64,000 bases of DNA from Bacteroides acidifaciens (GCF_903181435.1 NZ_CAEUHO010000004.1:434001-498000); one strand, 5' to 3'. Counted from the stretch's first letter, positions 46,601 through 55,569 are shown. The notes: generated by a model from the letters alone, not told the origin. Translations and numbers: made by a program.

Positions 46601-47739
46601 CCTTCCTCGTGGCGATACCACCGGTATGTGTTGTCTTTGCGGTTGTATACATTTACACCGCCCCCTTCAGTACAAATCCACAGGTTGCCATCTTTGTCTT
46701 CCGTCATTCTTCCGACGATGGGGCTGCTCAGACCTTCTTTCTCGGTGTCTCCCACTTTATAGCGGGTATAGATTTCATACTCAGGATTGAAGTAATTGAC
46801 TCCGCCGAAATAAGTCCCTAGCCAAAGGGTGCCTTGCCCGTCCTTGACAATACACCAAATGGAAGAGTGGGTGAGTCCGTCCGGTTTACCGGCATCGGCC
46901 ATATAGAGTTGGAAATTACCTGTACTTTTCTCATAGCGGTTCAGTCCGTGGAACGTTCCTATCCATAGATTGCCTGAATTGTCTTCACAAAAACTTCTTA
47001 CGAAGTTGGAACAGAGACTATTCGCCTTTCCCGGTTCATGGCGGATATTCTCGATGAAACCGTCCGTTTTTATGTGGTAGAGTCCTTCCTCCCAGCTGCC
47101 TATCCATAATTCTTTTGAAGAATCCTCATAGATACTGGTGATATTCCCTTTCGTGACAGGTTGTGAAATCGCCTTACTCTCTGAAAGGCAGTAAACGCCA
47201 TTGCTGGTGGTTCCCATCCAGAGATTCTTCTTTTCATCCAAATGAAGACAGGACAAAGTAATGTCTTTTCCTGCAAGGTGATAGAAAAGGTCGAAGTTGC
47301 CTGTACTCTCGTTGTACACAAATATTTCTTCCCTCTTGCCGATATATAATTTCTCGTTGTAGTAAATAGCGTCCACGTTGCCCTGAAGCAATGTCTTGAA
47401 TCGCTGGGTAGTCAAATCGAACTCTGCCACACCGTCAGTACAGAGCAGATATACTTTCCCGTTTTTGTTTCCGGTGATGCGCAGCACTGTATTGCTGAAC
47501 AGGCTGTTCGGGTCGTTTTTGTTAAGTTTGAAACTTTTAATGTCGTTACCGTTATACCGGTTTAGTCCCTCGCGCGTTCCAATCCATATAATTCCCCGTT
47601 CGTCGATATATAAGCTGTTGACAGAGAATTGTGAAAGTCCGTCATCTGTGGTCAAATGGCTGAAAGTAATGTTTTGACCTTGTGTGTGGACAGTGGTTAC
47701 GCTTAAAAATAGCAGAAATAAAAGGATAATTTTTCTCAC
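43684..47739 (-). CDS. Hybrid two-component system sensor/regulator (HTCS)
   Basis: 1351 residues. Signal peptide (1-19), two seven-bladed propellers of Reg_prop repeats (about 25-670, many WIGT-x-x-GLNRY/GVNVY motifs), a Y_Y_Y Ig-like domain (about 690-768), and one membrane helix (about 774-796). The histidine kinase follows with ISHEFRTPLTLI (His831) and GTGTGIGLALTKGI. The receiver has SDVVMPRMSG (Asp1141), and an AraC-type HTH lies near 1245-1345 (NITEISDRIGFSSSRYFSKCFKEIY). The periplasmic propellers bind breakdown oligosaccharides and the cytoplasmic HTH activates the PUL. Adjacent to the sulfatase, it is the evident regulator of the chondroitin-type genes. Confidence 0.95.
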   Translation of the reverse strand: MRKIILLFLLFLSVTTVHTQGQNITFSHLTTDDGLSQFSVNSLYIDERGIIWIGTREGLNRYNGNDIKSFKLNKNDPNSLFSNTVLRITGNKNGKVYLLCTDGVAEFDLTTQRFKTLLQGNVDAIYYNEKLYIGKREEIFVYNESTGNFDLFYHLAGKDITLSCLHLDEKKNLWMGTTSNGVYCLSESKAISQPVTKGNITSIYEDSSKELWIGSWEEGLYHIKTDGFIENIRHEPGKANSLCSNFVRSFCEDNSGNLWIGTFHGLNRYEKSTGNFQLYMADAGKPDGLTHSSIWCIVKDGQGTLWLGTYFGGVNYFNPEYEIYTRYKVGDTEKEGLSSPIVGRMTEDKDGNLWICTEGGGVNVYNRKDNTYRWYRHEEGKNSISHNNVKAIYYDRANEIMWIGTHLGGLNKLDLRTNRFTVYRMKAGDPTSLPSDIVRDIVPYKDKLVIATQNGVTLFDPAAGTCRQLFKETKAGRDIGMVASLCFDKDGTLWIAATGEGVYSYRFDTNTLTNYAHNPAIPNSLSNNNINNIMQDSNGNLWFSTSGSGLDRYRKESNDFENFDVQKDGLSSDCIYEVLESSIQKGDLLLITNQGFSQFDYPSKKFYNYGTENGFPLTAVNENALFVTHDGEVFLGGIQGMISFWEKKLHFTPKSYNIILSRLLVNGKEVIPGDETGILSRSICHTPEISLKANQSMFTIEYATSNFIPANRDEILYRLEGFSNEWNHTYRKQTLITYTNLNPGKYTLVIKSQRDGIKEAKLLVIVLPPWYETWWAYLIYTIVTISLLWFLIQNYNSRIKLRESLKYEKKHIEDLEALNQSKLRFFTNISHEFRTPLTLIVGQVETLLQVQTFTPNIYNKVLGIYKNSLQLRELITELLDFRKQEQGHMKIKVSKHNLVDFLYENYLLFLEYAGSKQINFKFNKQKDDIEVWYDQKQMQKVVNNLLSNALKHTKAEDTISINVSQEQDHAIIEIKDTGTGIAAAEIDKIFDRFYQTELLNSLNTGAGTGIGLALTKGIIELHHGTIRVESEPGKGSSFIITLKLGKQHFAEEQIAQNDMDTAIQETETVVPSAEILPESEWKEEDNKRIEDAKMLIVEDNESIKQMLVGIFETFYQVSTASDGEEALEMIQKDMPSIILSDVVMPRMSGTELCKQIKTDFNTCHIPVVLLTARTAIEHNIEGLKIGADDYITKPFNTNLLISRCNNLVNSRRLLQEKFSKQPQAFAQMLATNPMDKDMLDRAMAIIEQHLDNTDFNVNIFAREMGMARTNLFTKLKAVTGQTPNDFILSIRLKKGAVMLRNNPELNITEISDRIGFSSSRYFSKCFKEIYHVSPLAYRKGEEQEEGVEETD

Positions 47740-47769
47740 TAATTCGTTCTTTTAAGGTATTACTATTGG

Positions 47770-47829
47770 CAAATATATCGTTTTTATTTCATTTCCGTGA
47801 ACCTTATTAGAAGAAAGTAACTATATTTG
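47770..47829. promoter_or_regulatory. Divergent predicted promoters: HTCS (-) and CBM9-like gene (+)
   Basis: Minus strand TATATTTG at 47770-47777 lies 30 bp before the HTCS ATG; plus strand TATATTTG at 47822-47829 lies 21 bp before the ATG at 47851. Both match TAnnTTTG. Confidence 0.55.
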
Positions 47830-47850
47830 TATCATTCAAACGAAAGAAAT

Positions 47851-48492
47851 ATGAAAGTAAAGAAAATTAGTGCGGCTAACGTGGAAGCTTGCTCGCTTCC
47901 TAAATTATTCGATGAAGAGAAAATAGATTTTCAGCCTATTCAGTGTGTCAACTGGGCTGAATATCCTTACAAACCCAAAGTAAATTTTCGCATAGCTCAC
48001 ACGCAGGACTCTATTTTATTGCATTTTAAAGTAAAAGAAGAGAGTGTGCGTGCCCGCTATGGCGAAGATAACGGTTCTGTATGGACAGATTCCTGTGTGG
48101 AATTCTTCTCTATACCGACCGGCGATGGAATCTATTATAATATAGAGTGCAACTGTATCGGAACGATTCTGATTGGTGCCGGACCTGTCCGCAACGGTCG
48201 TGAGCATGCTCCGAAAGACGTGACAGCTCTTGTACAGCGATGGTCAAGTCTGGGTAATGCGCCTTTTGAAGAGCGTGTTGAAGAGACTGACTGGGAAGTT
48301 GCCTTGATTATCCCATACGCTGTATTCTTCAAGCATCAGATTGCTTCGCTCGATGGTAAGGAACTGAAAGCCAATTTTTACAAATGTGGCGATGAATTGC
48401 AAACTCCCCATTTCCTTTCATGGAATCCGATAGAAATAGAGAAACCGGACTTCCACCGTCCCGACTTCTTCGGTACACTGGAGTTTGAATAA
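47851..48492 (+). CDS. CBM9-like carbohydrate-binding family protein
   Basis: 213 residues from the ATG at 47851 (MKVKKISAANVEACSLPKLF); an in-frame upstream ATG at 47827 overlaps the promoter. The body resembles the CBM9/DOMON-like beta-sandwich family: INCVNWAEYPYKPKVNFRIAHT, ILLHFKVKEESVRARYGEDNG, VWTDSCVEFF, YYNIECNCIG and the closing WNPIEIEKPDFHRPDFFG. No signal peptide is visible, so it appears cytoplasmic, which is odd for a glycan-binding module but usual in this Bacteroides subfamily. Function unknown. It is divergent from the HTCS. Confidence 0.8.
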   Translation: MKVKKISAANVEACSLPKLFDEEKIDFQPIQCVNWAEYPYKPKVNFRIAHTQDSILLHFKVKEESVRARYGEDNGSVWTDSCVEFFSIPTGDGIYYNIECNCIGTILIGAGPVRNGREHAPKDVTALVQRWSSLGNAPFEERVEETDWEVALIIPYAVFFKHQIASLDGKELKANFYKCGDELQTPHFLSWNPIEIEKPDFHRPDFFGTLEFE

Positions 48493-48554
48493 TCATCTGT
48501 CTTCAGGTAAGGATATAAACGATTACCCGGATATAAAGGAATATAATGATACGG

Positions 48555-48603
48555 CGTCATCCATCTGCAAAAAAGAAGGGTGACGCTTTTTTTTGCATCA
48601 CCC
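48555..48603. terminator. Bidirectional terminator between CBM9-like gene and lpxA-like gene
   Basis: GCGTCATCC (48555-48563) pairs with GGGTGACGC (48579-48587), then T8, for plus-strand transcripts. The same GGGTGACGC pairs with GCATCACCC (48595-48603) for minus-strand transcripts, followed by a T-rich tail. The middle arm is shared by two alternative stems. Confidence 0.8.
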
Positions 48604-48628
48604 TCACCTTTGTATAAAATCACTTTAT

Positions 48629-49399
48629 TTACTTCACAATACCTTTTTTCGAGCCTTTCACGAAGTTTACGATTGTTTCGATTTCCTCGCTCATCGGCAC
48701 TTGGTCGATAATCTTCTGCACTGCATCCTGAACGCTGAAGTTACCTTGATAAATCAAGCGGTAAGCATTGGCGATGTGGCGGAGAATTCTTTCCGATGTG
48801 TTGCGGTGTTGTGACAGGACTACGGCATTCACTCCGTGGTATGCCACCGGGTTTCCCGACATGATGACATATGGCGGCACATCCTTGGAGATACGGCATC
48901 CGCTTTGTACAAGCGTCCAGCTACCGATGTGGCAGTATTGATGCAGGGTGACATTACCGCTCAAGATAACGCAATCGTCTAATGTACATTCTCCTGCGAT
49001 AGTGGTACCGATACCTACCACGCAGTTGTTATTAATCTGTACGTCATGACAAAGATGTACTTTGTCCATCAGGTAGTTGCCGTTTCCTATTTTGGTAGCA
49101 TTGCCGGCAAAGGTAGCACGGCTGATAACTACATTTTCACGAATATCATTGTTATCCCCGATAATCAGGCTGCTTTTTTCTCCGGTATAGTGAAAGTCTT
49201 GCGGTTCCGCTCCCAGGACAGCATTTTGATGTACTTTGTTTCCTTTTCCCATTTTCGTACCTTGCAGGATACTGGCATAAGACATGATGACACAATCGTC
49301 TCCAATTTCCACATTCTTTTCGATGTAGGCAAAAGGCTGGACAGTAACATTCTTGCCTAGTTTTGCTTCGGGGTCTACGTAAGCTAACGGACTAATCAT
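48629..49399 (-). CDS. lpxA: LpxA-like acyl-ACP--UDP-N-acetylglucosamine O-acyltransferase
   Basis: 256 residues forming a left-handed beta-helix of hexapeptide repeats (for example LGKNVTVQPFAYIEKNVEIG), then a helical C-terminus (SERILRHIANAYRLIYQGN), the LpxA layout. The catalytic His of E. coli LpxA (His125) corresponds to His118 in VHLCHDV; His122 and His160 counterparts are also present. However, the His144 counterpart is Glu137 and the His99 position is Ser. LpxA starts lipid A synthesis by acylating UDP-GlcNAc. Here the gene sits 18 bp after an RND efflux operon rather than next to lpxC/lpxD, so a second, diverged LpxA is possible. Confidence 0.75.
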   Translation of the reverse strand: MISPLAYVDPEAKLGKNVTVQPFAYIEKNVEIGDDCVIMSYASILQGTKMGKGNKVHQNAVLGAEPQDFHYTGEKSSLIIGDNNDIRENVVISRATFAGNATKIGNGNYLMDKVHLCHDVQINNNCVVGIGTTIAGECTLDDCVILSGNVTLHQYCHIGSWTLVQSGCRISKDVPPYVIMSGNPVAYHGVNAVVLSQHRNTSERILRHIANAYRLIYQGNFSVQDAVQKIIDQVPMSEEIETIVNFVKGSKKGIVK

Positions 49400-49417
49400 A
49401 ATAGTATAAGTTTAAAG

Positions 49418-50821
49418 TTATTCTTCTCTTCCACCACCCAGAGCCTGGTAAAGGCTAACGACGGCCTGCATCTGGTCAAAGCAATCGGAAACCTGAGAAA
49501 TCTGTGCGCTCAGGTAAGATTGTTGTGCAGACAGTACTTCCAGATAGGTTGAAGTCCCTAAGTTAAACAATTCTTTTGTATCTTCCGAAGCTTTTTTGGC
49601 AGATTCTACCTGCATCCGGCGGGATTCTACCTTTTCGCTCGTCTTTTGGTATAAACTTAGCGCATTGCTGACTTCGCTTCCGGCATTCAGCAAGCTCTGC
49701 TGGAAGGACAACTTCGCTGTTTCTTCCTGAGCTTTGGCAGCTTTCAAGCGGGCGATATTCTGTCCGCGGTAGAAAAGCGGCTGAGTCAGAGAGCCGATGG
49801 CGGAAGCCAATAACTTGCCCGGGTTGATAATTGCACTTCCGGCGCTGTTTGTCCATCCTGCCGAACCGCTGAGCGTGATTTGCGGATAGAAAGCGGCACG
49901 TGCCGAGTTGGTATTATAATAGCAGCTTGCCAAAGCCATTTCGGCTGCTTTTACGTCCGGACGGTTGGACAGCAACTGGATAGGTACGCCTGCGGAAAGT
50001 TCTGTCGGGAGCACTTGTGCTTCCAGCACGCCGCGTTTGATGGAGTGGGGAGCTTCTCCCAAGAAAGTAGACAGGGCATTTTCAGTTTCACGGATACTTT
50101 GTTCGATATCTGGGATACTGGCAAGCACCTGAGCATAAGCAGCCTTACTTTGTTCAACTCCTGCCGAATTAATATTGTACATGGCAGCGTCTTTCATCGC
50201 TTCCATCGTTTCGGCATTCTGTTTCAGAATTTCAGCCGTAGCTTTAGTTATTTCCAACTGGCGGTCCAACATCATTAATGTATAATACATGTTGGCAACA
50301 TTGGAGATAACTTGCGTCTGCACTGCCTGACGATAAGCCTTTACCTGCTTCAGGGTAACTTGTGCATTTCGTTTGGAGTTCAGCAACTGACCGAACAAAT
50401 CGACTTGCCAACTGGCTGTTACAGGCAGCGAGTAAGTTTTTGTAGCTGCATTCTTGTCAAAGCTGCTGATTGTTCCTTGCGGAGACAGTCCCAGTGACGG
50501 AGCATAAGCCAGGCGTGCCGACATCAGGGATGCTTCTGCCGCTTTTATATTTTGGGCAGCGGACAAAAGGTTGGTGTTTTGCTTCAGTCCCGCTTCGATG
50601 AGAGACTGTAACTGTGGGTCGGTGAAGACTTCTCTCCACGGCAGGTTACCGAAGTTGGCGGTATCCGAAACCAGTGTATCATTATCCGCCATCGGGTCAC
50701 GATACAGTCCGGAAGTGGTAATATCTTCGGGTCTGTCATACGACTTATAGATGTGGCAACTACTCAGGAGAGCAGTTGCGCACAACATATATAGAATCTG
50801 TTTCTTCATATCGAATTTCAT
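49418..50821 (-). CDS. RND efflux outer membrane channel lipoprotein (TolC/OprM family)
   Basis: 467 residues (an ATG four codons in, at 50809, is equally likely). Lipobox LSSC (Cys near 22) with the NodT/OprM-type continuation HIYKSYDRPED. Two OEP repeats are evident: NLLSAAQNIKAAEASLMSARLAYAP in the first half and YNTNSARAAFYPQITLSGSAGW in the second, with SNRPDVKAAEMALAS between. C-terminal LFNLGTSTYLEVLSAQQSYL is the usual coiled hairpin. It forms the outer membrane duct of the tripartite pump. Its ATG overlaps the permease stop by one base (TAATG), so translation is coupled. Confidence 0.93.
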   Translation of the reverse strand: MKFDMKKQILYMLCATALLSSCHIYKSYDRPEDITTSGLYRDPMADNDTLVSDTANFGNLPWREVFTDPQLQSLIEAGLKQNTNLLSAAQNIKAAEASLMSARLAYAPSLGLSPQGTISSFDKNAATKTYSLPVTASWQVDLFGQLLNSKRNAQVTLKQVKAYRQAVQTQVISNVANMYYTLMMLDRQLEITKATAEILKQNAETMEAMKDAAMYNINSAGVEQSKAAYAQVLASIPDIEQSIRETENALSTFLGEAPHSIKRGVLEAQVLPTELSAGVPIQLLSNRPDVKAAEMALASCYYNTNSARAAFYPQITLSGSAGWTNSAGSAIINPGKLLASAIGSLTQPLFYRGQNIARLKAAKAQEETAKLSFQQSLLNAGSEVSNALSLYQKTSEKVESRRMQVESAKKASEDTKELFNLGTSTYLEVLSAQQSYLSAQISQVSDCFDQMQAVVSLYQALGGGREE

Positions 50822-53800
50822 TATTTAGCGTATTGTTCAATCTCAGTTACGGCGTCCGTATTGTCAATATCCTCCCATTCCATCGGTTTCACCTTCTCTT
50901 GCAGGTACTGGAAGATTACGAACAGCACAGGAACGATGAAAATCTGACAAATCATGCCGACTAACATACCACCGATAGAAGCAGTACCCAGTGTGCGGTT
51001 ACCATGAGCACCTACGCCAAAGGCAAACATCAATGGAAGCAGTCCGACTACCATCGCCAATGATGTCATCAAGATAGGACGGAGGCGGGCACCGGCACCC
51101 AATACGGCTGCCCATGTGATACTCATACCCATCTTACGACGGTCGAGGGCGAACTCCACAATCAGGATGGCATTCTTCGCCAACAGACCCATCAACATGA
51201 TTAACGCAATCTGCATGTAGATATTGTTGGACATCGTGCCGAGAATCATCTTCAACATCGAGATATTACCGATGGCACTCACTCCGTTCACAAACAGGAA
51301 GCTGCCTAACAGACCGAACGGAACGGACAGCAATACAGCCAACGGAAGTATGTAACTTTCGTACTGTGCGCTCAGCAGCAGGTAAACGAATACGAAGCAG
51401 AGGATGAAAATCAATCCGGTGGCGCTTCCACTGCTCTGTGCCTCTTCACGTGCCATACCACCCAGTTCATAGGTATAACCGGCAGGAAGGTTCTGATTGG
51501 CTACTTCCGCCAATGCTGTCAACGCCTGGCCTGATGTATAACCGCTGGCAGGAGCCACCATCACTTTCATGGAAGTGTAAAGGTTGAAACGGCTGATGAT
51601 ATCCGGGCCATATACTTTGTCGATAGAGATGAATTGTGAGATAGGGGCCATTTCGCCGGCACTGTTACGAACCTTGATATTCTTCAGGGATTCCAAGTTC
51701 TTACGGGACAGCGGGTCGGACTGAATCATTACACGATACATCTTACCGAAACGGTTGAAATTGGACGCATACAGACCACCGTAATATCCCTGCATGGTAG
51801 TGAGGATGTCACTCGGACTGATACCTGCTTTCTTACAAGCTGCCGCGTCAATATCAATCATATATTGCGGGAAGTTCGGGTTGAACGTCGTTTTTGCCGA
51901 ATTAATTTCGGGACGGGCTTCCAGCGCAGCGGTATAGTCGTTGACTACATCGAAGAACTTGTTCAGGTTGCCACCCGTCTTGTCCTGCATATTCACCTCA
52001 ATATCCGTAGATGCCGAGTAACCCGGAATCATCGGTGGAGCAAAGAACAATACCTGTGCTTCCTTGATGATTTTCTGTGCGCGCATATATAAGGAACCTA
52101 CAATAACGTCGGAGTTCTGTATCATCGAACGCTCGTCCCAGTCTTTCAGCTTGATGATGAAAGAACCGTAGGATGGTCCTTGTCCACCGATAAAGCTGAA
52201 ACCGGAAATCAATGTGCGTGAAGCTACGGCAGGGTCAGCAGCAATCAAACTGTCTACACGTGCCAGAATCTTTTCCGAGTGGTCTTGTGATGTGCCCGGC
52301 GGCAGGGTTACGGCTCCCATCAGTGTACCGGTATCTTCGTTGGGCACCATACCTGTCGGAGTGGTGTTCATGAAGAACATAAGCAATACGATAGAAGCAA
52401 CGACCAGTCCCATGGACAACCATTTCTTCTGGATGAAGAACAGTACGCGTTTCTTATAGCGTTTCAAGATAGACTCATAGGTATCGTTGAATTTGTTCTT
52501 GAATTTATTCGTGCTCATTCCGATTAGTGCCAATATACTAAGAAGTATGAAGATGGCAGTAATTATCGGATTGATACTGAAAAGACCGAAAATCATGCCG
52601 AGAATGGCAACAAGTGTGAACGTAAGTGTGATTCCCGGATGTAGCATCTTTCCGATAGCTTCGGTATATCTTTTTATCATTGTTGTATGAGCAGCCTTAT
52701 AGGCTGTTTTCATACGTTCTTTCAATGGAGGAACCTCTTCGGAACCTTCACCTTCCTGTTTGTGCGGTTTCAGAAGAACGGCACACAAGGCGGGGCTTAA
52801 TGTCAAGGCGTTCAAGGCGGACAGACCAATAGAGATGGCCATTGTCATACCGAACTGGCGGTAGAATGTTCCTGCCGTTCCACCCATGAAACTTACCGGA
52901 ACGAACACGGCCATCATGACCAGTGTAATGGATACGATAGCACCACCCAGCTCATTCATTGCATCGATGGAAGCCAGACGTGCGGAAGTGTAGCCTTGGT
53001 CCAGCTTGGCGTGTACACCCTCGACGACCACGATGGCGTCATCGACCACAATCGCAATGGCAAGCACAAGGGCACATAACGTCAGCAAGTTCAAACTGAA
53101 TCCTACCAGAGACAGGATGAAGAATGTACCGATAAGGGCTACCGGAATGGCAATAGTCGGAATCAATGTAGAACGTAAGTCCTGCAAGAAGATATATACT
53201 ACAATAAATACCAGGATAAATGCTTCAATCAATGTTTTCAACACTTCATGGATAGAAGCGAACAAGAAGTCGTTGGCATTCATGGAAACGTTTATCTTCA
53301 AGCCGGTCGGCAGTGATTTGGACGCTTCATCCAGTAACACTTGAATGTCACTGATAGTTTGTGTCGCATTTGTTCCTGCCATCTGATAAACGATACAGGT
53401 TACAGCCTTATGTCCGTTTACCCGGTTGCTAAAGTTATATCCCAAGCGGTCCAGCTGAATTTCTGCTATATCTTTCAGACGGAGCACTTCACCGTCAGGA
53501 AGAGATTTGATAACGATATTTTCAAACTCTTCCGGTTGTTGCAGGCGTCCTTTGTAACGGATGGTGTATTGGAAAGTCTGGTTACTGCGTTCACCGAACT
53601 GTCCTGGAGCAGCTTCGACATTCTGTTCTGCCAAAGCAACGGAAACGTCACCGGGAACGAGCTTGTATTGTGCCATCACGTCCGGACGCAGCCAGATACG
53701 CATGGAGTAGTCCTGTCCCAGTACGGAGGCATCACCTACACCCGGCACACGCTGTACTTGAGGAATCAAGTTGATCTTAGCATAGTTTTCAATAAACGAT

Positions 53801-54255
53801 TCGCTATATGTATCTGTCTCGTCATAGAGAGAGAATACTACCAGCATGGAAGTCTGGCGTTTTTGAGTGGTTACGCCGACTTTGGTTACTTCGGCCGGCA
53901 ACAGACCTTGTGCCATAGAAACACGGTTTTGCACATTGACAGCGGCCATGTCCGGGTTAGTCCCTTGTTTGAAATATATGGATATCTCACCGGAGCCCGT
54001 ATTTGACGCAGTCGAGGTCATATACATCATATTTTCCACACCGTTGATTTGTTCCTCGAGCGGGGCAATCACGGAGTTCAATACGGTTGACGCACTGGCA
54101 CCCGTATATGTAGCCCTTACTGACACAGTAGGGGGCGCGATGTCCGGATACTGGGTGATAGGCAGCGTAGCCAATCCGATGGCACCCAGGATTACTATCA
54201 AGATAGAAATAACGGTTGATAGTACCGGACGGTTAATAAAATTATCTAATTTCAT
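50821..54255 (-). CDS. RND efflux permease (AcrB/MexB-like, HAE1 family)
   Basis: 1144 residues. The start MKLDNFINRPVLSTVISILIVI is characteristic of HAE1 permeases. Two six-helix bundles flank large periplasmic loops (PN/PC and docking segments: TNPDMAAVNVQNRVSMAQGLLP, FGKMYRVMIQSDPLSRKNL). The proton-relay region in TM4 has AIAIVVDDAIVVVEGVHAKLD, with the paired Asp residues. An extra stretch of about 100 residues after the first bundle (KPHKQEGEGSEEVPPLKERM...) accounts for the length above 1050, as in other Bacteroides RND pumps. It exports drugs or lipids using the proton gradient. Partners are encoded on both sides. Confidence 0.95.
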   Translation of the reverse strand: MKLDNFINRPVLSTVISILIVILGAIGLATLPITQYPDIAPPTVSVRATYTGASASTVLNSVIAPLEEQINGVENMMYMTSTASNTGSGEISIYFKQGTNPDMAAVNVQNRVSMAQGLLPAEVTKVGVTTQKRQTSMLVVFSLYDETDTYSESFIENYAKINLIPQVQRVPGVGDASVLGQDYSMRIWLRPDVMAQYKLVPGDVSVALAEQNVEAAPGQFGERSNQTFQYTIRYKGRLQQPEEFENIVIKSLPDGEVLRLKDIAEIQLDRLGYNFSNRVNGHKAVTCIVYQMAGTNATQTISDIQVLLDEASKSLPTGLKINVSMNANDFLFASIHEVLKTLIEAFILVFIVVYIFLQDLRSTLIPTIAIPVALIGTFFILSLVGFSLNLLTLCALVLAIAIVVDDAIVVVEGVHAKLDQGYTSARLASIDAMNELGGAIVSITLVMMAVFVPVSFMGGTAGTFYRQFGMTMAISIGLSALNALTLSPALCAVLLKPHKQEGEGSEEVPPLKERMKTAYKAAHTTMIKRYTEAIGKMLHPGITLTFTLVAILGMIFGLFSINPIITAIFILLSILALIGMSTNKFKNKFNDTYESILKRYKKRVLFFIQKKWLSMGLVVASIVLLMFFMNTTPTGMVPNEDTGTLMGAVTLPPGTSQDHSEKILARVDSLIAADPAVASRTLISGFSFIGGQGPSYGSFIIKLKDWDERSMIQNSDVIVGSLYMRAQKIIKEAQVLFFAPPMIPGYSASTDIEVNMQDKTGGNLNKFFDVVNDYTAALEARPEINSAKTTFNPNFPQYMIDIDAAACKKAGISPSDILTTMQGYYGGLYASNFNRFGKMYRVMIQSDPLSRKNLESLKNIKVRNSAGEMAPISQFISIDKVYGPDIISRFNLYTSMKVMVAPASGYTSGQALTALAEVANQNLPAGYTYELGGMAREEAQSSGSATGLIFILCFVFVYLLLSAQYESYILPLAVLLSVPFGLLGSFLFVNGVSAIGNISMLKMILGTMSNNIYMQIALIMLMGLLAKNAILIVEFALDRRKMGMSITWAAVLGAGARLRPILMTSLAMVVGLLPLMFAFGVGAHGNRTLGTASIGGMLVGMICQIFIVPVLFVIFQYLQEKVKPMEWEDIDNTDAVTEIEQYAK

Positions 54256-54271
54256 ACGGTTATCTAAGTTA

Positions 54272-55447
54272 TTAATTGAAAGCAGTAGCTAAATTTCCTT
54301 CGCGTTGGTCTTTCAAGTGCTGTTGATAGTTCGCTTCTTTCTGAGCCGGTGTGATAGGCTGTACAGTCTGACCGTCTTTCAAGCTTTGTACGCCTTCGAT
54401 TACGATTTTGTCTCCTGCGTTCAAGCCGGAAGTAACGAGATATTCTTTTCCGTTATCCAGGTTGAAAATATTGATTTCCGTATATTTCACAGTGTTGTCT
54501 GGTTGGAGGACATAAACGAACTTCTTATCTTGGATTTCTACTGTTGCAGATTGCGGTATGCTGATAACGTTGTCCATAGTATAAGGAATCAGTACGTTTG
54601 CCGTACCGCCGCTACGCAAGATGTGCTCCTTGTTCGGGAAGATGGCGCGCATGCTTACAGAACCGGTGCTTTGGTCGATAACTCCCGTGATGGCGTCCAC
54701 TTTACCATCAATGCTGTATTCGGTACCGTCAATCAACTGTAATTTAATAGCCGGTATTTTGCTGATTTCTTCTTTGATAGTGCTTCCTGACTTGGTCATA
54801 GCCAACAGTTCTTTTTCTGTCATTGAGAAATATACATATACTTCATCAATTTCGGAAACGGTAGTCATCGGAGTGGCGATAGAAGGGCTGACCAATGCTC
54901 CCAAACGATAAGGGATATTATTGATGACACCGTCGGAAGGACTCTTCACCTGTGTGAATGAGAGGTTCTGCCGGGCAGTAGTCAACTGTGCCTTTGCCTG
55001 CGCCAACTGTGCCTGAGACTGTGCCAATGTATTTTCAGCCATCGACAGGTCATAATCACTGATGATGTTCTTCTTGTTCAGTTCACGCTTGTTGTCCACC
55101 GTTATCTGTTGGGTGCGTACTGCCGCTTCTGCCGTTGCAACGGCTGCTTGGGCTGTGCGTACTGCCGCTTCATACTGTGTAGGGTCAATGATGAACAAGA
55201 CTTGTCCCTTACGGACACTTGCTCCTTCGTCTACACACAGTTTGGTGATGAAGCCCGATACTTGCGGACGGATTTCTACGTCTTGTTTGCCTTTAATAGT
55301 AGCCGGATAAGCTGTCGTTAGATTTGCAGTTGACTTTTGTAACTCCTGTACTGCATACTCGGGGACTTTTCCCGTGTCATTTCCCTTATTGCCGCAACTG
55401 GACAGAAGGGCTAAGCAAAATGTAAATAAAACAATTCTACTTTTCAT
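54272..55447 (-). CDS. RND efflux periplasmic adaptor (membrane fusion protein)
   Basis: 391 residues from the ATG at 55447 (an ATG at 55456 adds three residues). Lipobox LSSC (Cys near 19). Lipoyl half-motifs (IKGKQDVEIRPQVSGFITKLCVDEGASVRKGQVLFIID and SFTQVKSPSDGVINNIPYRLG), an alpha-hairpin rich in Ala/Gln between them, and a beta-barrel domain follow. First gene of the operon adaptor-permease-channel-lpxA-like. A near-consensus -7 (TAATTTTA) lies about 25 bp upstream; no regulator gene is adjacent. Confidence 0.93.
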   Translation of the reverse strand: MKSRIVLFTFCLALLSSCGNKGNDTGKVPEYAVQELQKSTANLTTAYPATIKGKQDVEIRPQVSGFITKLCVDEGASVRKGQVLFIIDPTQYEAAVRTAQAAVATAEAAVRTQQITVDNKRELNKKNIISDYDLSMAENTLAQSQAQLAQAKAQLTTARQNLSFTQVKSPSDGVINNIPYRLGALVSPSIATPMTTVSEIDEVYVYFSMTEKELLAMTKSGSTIKEEISKIPAIKLQLIDGTEYSIDGKVDAITGVIDQSTGSVSMRAIFPNKEHILRSGGTANVLIPYTMDNVISIPQSATVEIQDKKFVYVLQPDNTVKYTEINIFNLDNGKEYLVTSGLNAGDKIVIEGVQSLKDGQTVQPITPAQKEANYQQHLKDQREGNLATAFN

Positions 55448-55533
55448 ACTTCTCATTTATCTGTTTTTTAAAATTATGCGTTTGTTGCACGTATGTCATT
55501 CTCTTGTATAAAAGGGGGGATTTAAGGAATAAA

Positions 55534-55569
55534 AGCCGGAAACTAATTCAGTTAAATCAGTTTCCGGCT
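55534..55569 (-). terminator. Terminator after the GH2 gene
   Basis: AGCCGGAAACT (55534-55544) and AGTTTCCGGCT (55559-55569) form an 11-bp stem; on the minus strand TTTTATTCC follows. It separates the GH2 gene from the RND operon. Confidence 0.8.
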
